Positions 23,022 to 30,830 of a stretch of DNA of 30,830 nt are shown one piece after another. The notes below the pieces were generated by a model, which saw only the letters and a list, made by a program, of their open reading frames with translations, was not told the DNA's origin and ran no database searches. This stretch comes from Folioceros fuciformis. Its lineage: Eukaryota; Anthocerotophyta; Anthocerotopsida; Anthocerotales. The position numbers and the translations under genes were made by a program. Each line of letters starts with the position of its first letter. The stretch's first letter is position 1. Where the stretch lies: assembly GCA_049999805.1 (NCBI GenBank), contig JBNGIO010005931.1, forward strand, positions 1 through 30,830, written 5' to 3'.

Positions 23022-23154
23022 GGGGTAGAATTACTAAGAAGTGACATTGCGGGTAGAACCATTAAGAAGTGAAAGGGGACCGAATATGGTATGCCCAAAC
23101 GGACGAATTGACTTCTCTCTAGGTTTGTAAAACGAACGAATTGTCTTCTCTCTA
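23022..23154. repeat. Two imperfect tandem repeats beside the assembly gap
   Basis: A unit containing GGGTAGAA and TAAGAAGTGA is duplicated with period 28 (copies near 23023 and 23051). A second unit containing CGAATTG and CTTCTCTCTA is duplicated with period 33 (copies near 23104 and 23137) and runs straight into the N run. The gap may hide more copies. Confidence 0.6.
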
Positions 23155-23164
23155 NNNNNNNNNN
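23155..23164. other. Assembly gap (10 N)
   Basis: A run of exactly ten N, a placeholder for a gap of unknown size. It cuts the reverse transcriptase of the minus-strand Copia element in mid-domain, so the rest of RT, RNase H and the 3' LTR are absent from the window. Confidence 0.97.
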
Positions 23165-24051
23165 CCGTACAAGGTCTTGTTCAACCTACAAACTAGCTGA
23201 TCCTTTCCTTGTTGCACATAAGCCTCCGGCTGTTGCATATAGATCTCCTCTTCCAGCTCGCCATGCAGGAAGGCGGTCTTCACGTCCATTTGCTTGAGAT
23301 CTAAATCGAGGTGGGCTGCCAACGCTAACACCATCTTTAGAGTTGTAAATTTTACAATTGGAGCAAATGTCTCGGTAAAGTCTACTCTTGGTACTTGTGA
23401 AAAACCCCGGGCTACAAGGTGTGCTTTGTATCGCTCAATGCTTTCATCAGCCTTCTTCTTAAGCTTGAACACCCACTTACAAGAAATGGGTTTCCTACCT
23501 TTTGGAAGCTCCACAAGTGACCAAGTACCATTCTTCACTATGGACGCATACTCATCGTCCACTGCCCTTTTCCACTGCTTTGCATCTGACCCTGTAAAGG
23601 CTTGTGTCAACGTGGTAGGCTTCATAGGATTTGTGCTGGTTGCCAACATGGCTTGAACAAATGCACTTGAGGCTTGTGCATCTTCTGACATATCTGCAGC
23701 ACCATTTAAAGACTCCTCTGCAGCCTGTGCCCCCACTGAAGTATCGACCGAGGTAACTGGTGCACTCCCTGATCCACTCTTTGCATTCCTTGTCTTAGAC
23801 TTGGACTTATTTGGGCACCAGTCCTCCATTTCTAGCGGAGGCTCCTTCCAGGGCCTGTTCCTTTCCCTCAAACTATATCTATGTGTTGATGCATCTGGAA
23901 CGGATCCATGTACATCTGGAGCATCCTGGTCAAGCATCTCTACATCAGCATGCTCAAGTTCCTCACCTTTACCATCGTCATCTTCAAGAGGAAGGTCATC
24001 GTCTTCTGCATTAATTTCAGCAGTCGTCAGCTTGCTCTCCAGTCTGGTCAA
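23165..24051 (-). pseudogene. Copia integrase tail and N-terminal reverse transcriptase, truncated by gap
   Basis: The frame opens in an acidic low-complexity linker (AEDDDLPLEDDDGKGEE), then RYSLRERNRP, then RT blocks LTQAFTGSDAKQWKRAV, KNGTWSLVELPKGRKPISCK, VDFTETFAPIV and QMDVKTAFLHGELEEEIYM. It is lost at the N run before the YVDD catalytic box. It is related to, but clearly distinct from, the Copia relic at 2060-3500. Confidence 0.9.
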
Positions 24052-25148
24052 AGTGCGAGACTACAACATCATCACTTCCATCTTGACTGAATGTAGGGTA
24101 TGGAGCAGCTGCCTCCTCTTCCTCAGTTGCTGTATAGTCATTCATCAGCCCACCAACACTAGTGCCAGTTTCAGGTACAACCGAGCAGGGTGTTTGCATC
24201 ACACTTTGTTCATCAAAGACAACACTTCTAGCATGACTCACTGTCCTCGTCATAGGGTCGTACAACTTGTAGGCTTTGATGCCATCAGTGTAGCCTATAA
24301 ACACTAATTTTTTGGCTCTATCCTGCAGTTTCGTCTTCCTCTTGGGCTTTGGAACAAATGCATTCGCTGGAGCACCAAAAATACGCAAATGTTGTGTTAG
24401 AAATCAAGCTCTAACTGAATTGTTATTAAGAGCATACAACACTTAGGATAGTGTAGATTATCCCATATTGAACTCGTAGTTCTCTATCACCTAAGTGTTA
24501 TTAGGATATATCAGGATATACTAGGATATTGCACCCTCGAGACTAAGGCTTACCTTATCGAGGGTTGCCCCGCCTGAAGGCTATATATGTAGCATCATGT
24601 GCACCATAAGTAAGGTACTGTGGAGTCCTTCTAAGCCTGTGGTGCTATTTCAACATGTTGTAAAGCTGGCTTCCTTCCCCACCAGGCCTCGAATGGTGTT
24701 GTGCCAGGTAACATTTGTGTAGGTAGCCAATTCAATAAGTAGTTAGCTATGTTAATCGCTTCACTCCAGTAAGAGCGTGACAAACAAGCCTGTTTGAGAA
24801 GTGCTCTTGCTATTTCCTGCAGCAGCTGATTTTTCTTTTCAGCGACACCATGAAGTTGGGCAGTGTACGGGACGGTGAGCTGGTTTGAATGCCGAGACCA
24901 TGACAATCATCCTGAAAAGCATTTGAGGTATATTCCCCACCATTGTCGGATCGTAGGCATTTCAAGGATCGTCCATGCTGACGTTCTACTATGAGCAGAT
25001 AATCCTTAAATCTCTCCAGAGCCTCGCTTTTGTGCCTCAGGATATACAGCATGCAATATTGTGTAGAGTCATCAATAAAAGTCATGAAATACGAGCCTCC
25101 ACCAATGCTCGGAACGGAGATGGGGCCACAAATATCCGAATGCACCAA
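24017..25148 (-). pseudogene. Copia integrase region, split by an insertion
   Basis: On the minus strand the catalytic core shows VHSDICGP, FIDDST and SDNGGEYTS, which carry the D, D and E expected of a retroviral-type integrase. Then come HGVAEKKNQ, YWSEAINIANYLLN and TTPFEAWWGRKP. The frame is interrupted by the 24395-24655 insertion. After it the frame resumes with IFGAPANAFVPK and KLVFIGYTDGIKAYKLYDP. Shifts occur near 25148 and 24906. Confidence 0.85.
24395..24655 (+). mobile_element. 261-bp solo LTR (or TRIM-like) nested in the Copia integrase
   Basis: It begins TGTTAGAAAT and ends CTATTTCAACA, giving TGTT...AACA ends, and is flanked by a perfect 5-bp direct repeat TGTTG (24390-24394 and 24656-24660), the usual LTR-element target duplication. 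Deleting the element with one repeat copy restores an uninterrupted integrase frame. Inside are three 10-bp AGGATAT repeats (24501-24530), a perfect 10-bp inverted repeat (24438-24447 with 24490-24499) and a TATATA word near 24583, which favours plus orientation. No coding capacity. Confidence 0.85.
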
Positions 25149-25800
25149 TCCAAGGGAGCTGTAGCACGGTGAGCTCCTGACTTGTCAAATGCAAATTCAT
25201 GGTGTTTGGCATAAACGCATGCTTCGCATAGTGGCAGGTCCCCCACTTGACCTGTAATGCCGTCAGAATACAAGGCACTGTTTGCCATAGCCTGCAGCTT
25301 CTTTCCATGAGGATGGCCACACCTCAAGTGCCAAACAGTGGCTACCTCCTGCGAGGAAGCATTGCCTCCAAGGCCAGCAATATGCAGGGTAGGTAACTTG
25401 CTACCGGGAGTGCTCAATTGGTAGATATCATTGACTGGATATCCTTCAGCAACTGCTACACCCGGATCCGTGCTCCTCACTGTTGTGCACTTGTCCCCTC
25501 GAAAAGAAACTTGCATTGCTCTATCCATAGTAAGTTTCCGAACTGACAATAAATTCTTTGTTACTGCAGGTACATGTAAAACATCACTTAATTCGAGATT
25601 CCCTCCGTGATGTAAAGGCAGCGTGACCTTGCCTATGCCAACAATTGGTAATGTGCTTTCATCTCCTAGCAGCACCGATTGTACTTCCTTGTACGGTCTG
25701 TTCTCACAAAAGGAAGCTTTGTTGTGGCAGATGTGCGCAGAGGCACCTTAATCAATGAACCACGCTGGGGTATGCGAGCCAGCAGTGGTAAGGCACATAG
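25082..25800 (-). pseudogene. Copia protease and GAG-pre-integrase zone
   Basis: The frame AWFID, stop, GASAHICH is a Copia protease active-site region in which the residue between Asp and Gly-Ala-Ser is a TAA codon (25748-25750). The usual DSGAS-type motif is therefore broken at its Ser position. Downstream are LSDVLHVPAVTKNLLSV, the pre-integrase zinc-binding block (VWHLRCGHPHGKKL and LCEACVYAKHHEF), and a shift into the integrase core. Confidence 0.85.
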
Positions 25801-25900
25801 TCAGAATTACCTGCGCTTGCTTCTTCTTAGGTGCCTACACATTGTGTGCCTTAGGAGATCCTGCACCATCCTTTCTAGGCTCGCCGGCCTTTCTTTTGCA

Positions 25901-26949
25901 ACAGTCACGTGCTAAGTGACCTGGTATACCGCACCAATTGCAGCTACATGTCCTCTTCTGGCTGCCTGAGCTTTGGCTAGGTCCACTTGCAGCTGTCCTA
26001 CCACCACGGTTTGCACTCCAGCCACCTCGGCCTCTCTTGAATGGTTTGCCTCTACCTGCAAAAAGGGTTGCTGACCCTGTGTTTGCTGTTTTGCAGAGCG
26101 TAAAGACAGCCGCGTGGCTTCTTCCTGCAACATCGCACTAACAACTCCATTGAAAGTTAGAGGATCTGCATCAAGCTTCAAGGCCTTGGCTATTCTGGTC
26201 TCAACCTTCGCCATGGCTTGTTGACGAGTGACAAAGGGCCCGTAACTTGGTGGTAAGGAACTCAACAATCTACAAGCTGCGTCGTAGTCTGAAATCTTTG
26301 TCCCAGTTGAACTCAATCTTGCACGGGCAATTCTAAACCGAGCTATGTAATGTTCAACTGTCTCCCCTTCTGACATCCGCAAACTATGATATCTTGCAGA
26401 TGCAGACACGGATGCCGCCATATCATGGGAGGCAAACATCATAGCAAGATGGTTCCACATGTCTTCTGCCGAGTCACCTGGTCCATCAGATGCTTGACGC
26501 ATCATCTCTGGTGCAAGGCCTGACTTGATCAGGTTTCTTGCCCTAATGTTCGCCAGCCTCCAAACAGGTAGGTCTGCAGAACCTTCTCCAGGTTTTGGTG
26601 TTGCACCACTCACAATTTCCCATAAATTTTTCTCTTCCAATGCTCCTTGCATCCTCATGACCCATATGTCATATTCAACACCAGTGACCAGTCAGTCCTT
26701 TTCCTTGAAGCCACCGCTGGTCAGAGATTGCAGTGCGTTGATCATTTCAACTCGTGCTTTGTCATCATCATCCATTTTGGATTTCCAGAACCAAGAATAA
26801 TCTTCATGTGACAAGTTTGTATTTATAGATGCTTGCCCAGAGTCCACATCCGTACCTTCTTCAGAGTAGTCATCAAAATCAATCAGCCCAACTTCTTGAG
26901 CAAGTTTCTTGAGCCACTCTGGAGATGTGTAAGTCCCTCGCTCACTCAT
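25901..26949 (-). pseudogene. Copia gag with CCHC zinc knuckle
   Basis: From ATG at 26949 (MSERGTYTSPEW) the frame runs to an in-frame TGA at 26692-26694 and continues through YDIWVMRMQGALEEKNLW, MWNHLAMMFASHD, VEHYIARFRIARARL and CRLLSSLPPSYGPF, typical of plant Copia gag. A shift follows. The zinc knuckle CNWCGIPGHLARDC (25901-25942, CX2CX4HX4C) is read in a neighbouring frame. Confidence 0.88.
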
Positions 26950-27950
26950 GAATCAACAGCTACCCACATTGTTGGACTCCATCGGCCTGGACATGCACAC
27001 AGCACACTTTTGGTCGTCTTTGGTTTGACATAAGAGTTTGGGTAATGCTATTACTCTCCTGCAGCTGTGGCTTCATCAAAACAAAAAGTTTGATATCTAT
27101 TTGTTGCAAGTGATCCTCCAACCTGACTATCTGGTCTGTAAGACTGTCTAACATGGTAAGAATGTGCTAGGTTCGGCAGAGTGTAGTGTTGTTGATGTTG
27201 TCAAGTCTCTGGGTGAGATGCTGCACGGCAACGGTGAGGGACTCGTCCCTCTCTCTTGTGACTGACTCAAGATGTAAGGGTGCTGACTTCCGTTGACGTT
27301 GCTGCACAGACCTACGGTGCTGGAGAATACTGGGATTAGCGGTGGCTAAATTTGGGATCCTTTCTCTCTAGAGACGCCTATCTGGCTGTCTATTCCTCTC
27401 AATGGGCAAGTTGGTAATTTCGTAGAGAGGTACGGGCTGGAAGGCTCTACACTGATTCCCTCTATGGTTGCGGTGACGGTGCGCCATCCTAAGGAGCAGG
27501 TGAGCCTCCCTTCATCAATTCTTGGAACATTCTTGCTGCGTCCTACCAGCTTCTCAATTCGTGAGCGGAATGTGCGCCTTCACGCCGCTCCACCAGCAGT
27601 GCCAGCTACTCACAGTAAGCAATCCACAAAGCCTGACTTTTCTAGCTGTTCCTAGATCGACGCATCTGAATTTTGACAACCTTCTTGCGCAGTTTCAGGC
27701 TTTTCCGTCTCTCTTGCGCCTCCGCATGACTGGCTGTCTGGTCGACAAGCTTGTAGATCAGCGGCTTGAGCTCTGGTCCTACAAATTTTGCCAGGTACAA
27801 CAACCAGCCACACTTGGCGGCAAGGGAGTCCATCTCACATCGGCTATTTGTGCAGGGTATTGAAGATATCCATTTGCTTTCTGTCCAGGCGACATAAAGC
27901 TACAGCTCCTCGGTAGAGAGCGAATGGATAGCTTCAACGCCTGGTACCAA
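26950..27950 (-). other. Long leader between primer binding site and gag
   Basis: About 1 kb separates the primer binding site from the gag ATG, longer than is usual in Copia. It contains only short frames, for example a basic 63-residue frame at 27642-27833 (minus) with RRKSLKLRKK. No similarity is recognised. It may be captured sequence or an insertion. Confidence 0.5.
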
Positions 27951-27962
27951 GCTCTGATACCA
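27951..27962 (-). promoter_or_regulatory. Primer binding site of the Copia element
   Basis: On the minus strand TGGTATCAGAGC abuts the LTR end ...GACA directly, the standard initiator Met-tRNA primer site. Confidence 0.93.
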
Positions 27963-28203
27963 TGTCGTTTATGAACAGCGATTAGGATTGCATTAAGCGC
28001 ACAACCGTGCTAGGCAAGATACACGACGCTAGAGTGCAAACAAGTGAACTAGCATTCAAGCGACGCTCGCGTGGTTTTCACGAGACATGGTAGTTACTAA
28101 CGACTAACCTTCGTTCGTAGCCCTAGGATAGAATATGTATATATATATTTAAATTTAACCTAACTACATAGCCTAATTAGGTAAACCGAACATCCTTCCA
28201 ACA
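27963..28203 (-). mobile_element. 5' LTR of the Copia element
   Basis: 241 bp. On the minus strand it starts TGTTGGAAGGATG and ends AAACGACA, with TG...CA ends, directly before the primer binding site. Bases 28204-28208 (ataat) would be one copy of the target duplication; the other is lost in or beyond the gap. Confidence 0.88.
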
Positions 28204-30775
28204 ATAATACCATAAAGAGGCAATAAGAATATGATTTATCACCACCAGCCTACCTGCCAGATTGAGCTCTAGCAACTCAAGACTAGCCGCCTTGCAAAAT
28301 GAACCTGAGGCAGACATACTTCCCAATCTCCCCATTCTCATCCCCCTCTTGGAACGAAAGCCCCAAATACTTGTGGGTAGAGCCCTGCATCACTTGATTG
28401 ATGTGATTGATACATTGAGGAGGCTCTCCATCCAAGTGAAGACACATCATGCGCGTCTTACTCCAATTTACCTTGCAGCTAGATAGTTCACCAAAAACCT
28501 AGACCTGTTGGAGCAACGCTTTCAATGATGCCTCCTCAGCCAAAGAAAAAAGAAGAGTATCATCTGCAAATGCAGAGACCCTCAGTTGCATTCCGTCAGG
28601 GTTCCGAATACCCACCACTGCCGGGTCTTGCTTGACTGCTCTGAGAAAGAAGTCAGTGACAATGATAAATAAGAATGGAGCAAGGGGGCAACCCTGACGT
28701 ACCGATTGAGAGATGCCAAAGCATTCCGTAAAAGACCCATTAACAGCCACTTTGGCTTCTGTGTCTTCAGTCAAAATGGCTGTCCATCTGCAGAAATTAT
28801 TCCCAAACCCGAAGCTACGCAGGCATCGCCATAGGAAATGCCATTCAACAGAATCATAAGCCTTGTAAAAGTCAAGGGAAATGAAAACGGCGGCGTTCTT
28901 CTATACCTGAGTGTTGTACTTCGCTTCCCTCAGCAGCAGTAAATTGTCCAGGATGCACCTATTCTGAATGAACCCTCGCTGCTCCTTCTCAATCCAATCA
29001 TCAAGGAAGGGTGTAATTCGGTTAGCCGGTACCTTAGCAATCACCTTGTACGTGGTAGTGAGCAAGGTAATCGGGCGCCAATTGGAGATTGATACGCTGG
29101 CGTCTTGCTTAGGGAGTAGGGAGATAACCCCCATGTTGAACCATCTCCTCATACTACCTTCTTCCCAAAACATACTGACCGCTTCCATGAATAACGGCTG
29201 CATAAAATCCCACCCCCAAAGCAAGAACTCGGGAGGGATACCATCATGTCTCGGGGATCTGTCCCTGGGCATCCCCTTCAGGGCCTGGAGCACCTCGTCA
29301 ACAGTTATCGGCTTATCCAAAGCCCTGCGCTGATCATCCGACACTTTAGCTGAAAGCGCACCATAAGAAGAAGACCAAAGCCTTTCCCACCTTGCCACCT
29401 TCCCAACGCTGGAAAATATGCCAACAAAGAAGAGGGTAATAAGAGTTTTTAAACCTTCGAGCGATTCTTGCACCACGCCACGTGCGTCAGGGAGGGGAGG
29501 AATCAGCATTCAATGTCGGTTGGAGGCCACCTTGTTGAAGAAAAATTTAGACGGGTCGTCCCCCTCCCTCACCCACTTGACCTTAGCTCGCTTAAACCAA
29601 CCTCTGGCCCTGTCTTCTTCCAACTTGGCCAAAGCGCATTGCGCCTCCGTTTTCCTGGCCTCTTTTGCACTAGTGAGCTCCCAGTCCTCGCCGCTCCTCT
29701 GTAACCAACACAGATCCTCCCTCAAAAAACGTTCTTGCTGACGTTGTTCTCGTGTTCGTTGAACCCCTAGCCTCCTCAAATACCTAGTCGCCTTGTTGTT
29801 AGCCTATATCAGTTTGACCGCCGCATTTTCCTCACCCTGTTCAACTCCCTACCAGATGTTTTTGATATCATCAAAAACACCTTTTTCCTTCAGTAAGGAT
29901 GTGTTCATCCGAAAGTTTTGCATATGCCTCCTTGGACGCTCAACCTCCGGGGCAAGCCTCAAGTGCAAGCTAATGGGGTGGTGATCGGAGAGTATCGTAC
30001 CAGTGAGAATACTGTATGACTGTACAAAGGCCAACCACCCTACAAGTATATAAAACTTGTCCAACCTGTGCGCACCCAAATTCTGTTGTTGTTGATTGCA
30101 CCAGCTGAACATCAAGGACTGTGGTTGGCGATGAGCCGGGAGGGCCACCCAAGGATCCTGCACAGCCAAGACTGTGTCTCTCAACTCCTGCCAAGACATA
30201 GACACCGCCCGAATATCACTTGGGCTATCCCCTCGGATGTCCTCACGGCATTCAACAAAGTTGAAGTCGCCAGCCAACATCCACGGAATCTGCTCATCAA
30301 GTTGATCCCCTAGTCTGCACCAAAGCATACTCCTATCGATGATAGCATTAGGCGCGTAAATATTGCAGATTCCAACTGGGCCTTGAGGAGTTTGCAACAC
30401 CAACCACACAAACCTCCCCTCCTCATCTTGCCCCGATTCCAGGATGTTTTAAGTTTGCTCTGGATGGATTGTTATGGACACTCCCCCACCCCGCGGGTCG
30501 CCGAAGCTCGTTGAGCGGACCTTTCTCCATCACTTGTAGTTGCTGCTCTCGCTGCTGCCCACTCTGTTCGACCAGGAAGAAAGATCTTCTTCACTCTCTG
30601 GATTTGTTCCAAAGACAATTTGTGCTCTTCCAAGCACACAACATCCCACGTGACTTCATCATCTAGTAGACTCTTTAGTCGTCTACACTTTGACGCCGTC
30701 TTCGACCAACCTCCCAGACCCCTCACATTCCAGGAAATGATCCGTAGGTGAGACCCCCTCTCATAATTCTTCAGA
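28204..30775 (-). mobile_element. LINE retrotransposon, endonuclease plus reverse transcriptase, degenerate
   Basis: Minus-strand non-LTR element. The AP-type endonuclease starts IISWNVRGLGGWSK (about 30700-30750), with CNIYAPN, MLAGDFNFVE, HRLDKFYI and LSDHHPISL further on. The linker KWVREGDDPSKFFFNK leads to RT: GIPPEFLLWGWDFM, NWRPITLLTTTYKVIAKV, SLDFYKAYDSVEW (the aspartate of block A), GCPLAPFLFI and AFADDTLLF (catalytic FADD). The frame is broken in several places, for example near 30472, 29780-29849, 28901 and 28499, so no intact ORF2 exists. Similarity continues (AGRLVVINHILIASLW) right up to the Copia LTR, showing that the Copia inserted into it. The 3' part is not seen elsewhere in the window, and ORF1, if present, is beyond the right edge. 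Confidence 0.92.
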
Positions 30776-30830
30776 GTGTCGATTGATAGGTTATATTTAA
30801 TTTTACCTTTTATTAGTTCAGGTTAGGGTT

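Larger units (their letters stand above)
23165..28203 (-). mobile_element. Ty1/Copia LTR retrotransposon, defective, cut by the gap
   Basis: Minus-strand element in Copia order (gag, protease, integrase, reverse transcriptase). It holds the 5' LTR (27963-28203), the primer binding site (27951-27962), about 1 kb of leader, gag (about 25912-26949), protease and pre-integrase zone (about 25150-25800), integrase (about 24020-25150) and the first half of RT (to 23165). It is inactive: in-frame stops in gag and protease, several frameshifts, an insertion in integrase at 24395-24655 and a gap in RT. It inserted into the LINE at its right end. Its 3' LTR is not visible. Confidence 0.92.

Overview
The window looks like nuclear DNA of a land plant, most likely a non-flowering one (bryophyte, lycophyte or fern grade). 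The evidence is spliced genes with GT-AG introns of about 75-370 bases, plant-type clock, prenylation and glycosylation genes, and plant-type Copia and LINE retroelements. The clock protein keeps phosphorelay residues that flowering-plant homologues have lost, which is what points away from flowering plants. The species cannot be named from the sequence alone.

Bases 1-5540 are a transposon-rich flank. A minus-strand LTR element with a GC-rich, apparently non-coding interior (1-845) lies next to an unrecognised AT-hook gene fragment (989-1539, minus). Then come a decayed plus-strand Copia pol (about 2060-3500), a gag-like broken ORF (3625-3954, minus) and about 1.5 kb of AT-rich sequence with nothing recognisable.

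Bases 5540-22900 are a compact island of five genes in alternating orientation: a pseudo-response regulator of the circadian clock (+), the beta subunit of geranylgeranyltransferase I (-), a large unrecognised 12-exon gene (+), the STT3 catalytic subunit of oligosaccharyltransferase (-), and an F-box protein (+). The exon models were assembled by hand from splice sites, reading phase and family similarity, and every CDS length is divisible by three. The geranylgeranyltransferase gene is split into ten small exons, so only parts of it appear as open frames. Neighbours share short divergent promoters (122 and 260 bases) and short convergent 3' spacers (156 and 150 bases). No shared pathway is evident; the link between the genes is physical.

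Bases 23022-30830 are a nested transposon flank. A minus-strand LINE (28204 to about 30775) was hit by a minus-strand Copia element (23165-28203). That Copia was in turn hit by a 261-bp solo-LTR-like element (24395-24655) with a perfect 5-bp target duplication. A ten-N assembly gap (23155-23164) cuts the Copia inside its reverse transcriptase, so its 3' end is missing.

I found no CRISPR array, phage gene, tRNA, rRNA or bacterial-style defence system. The most interesting items are the phosphorelay-competent clock regulator and its promoter, the unrecognised 1118-residue protein with its shared promoter, the three-layer transposon nest, and an LTR element whose promoter segment recurs inside it with the TATA core changed.
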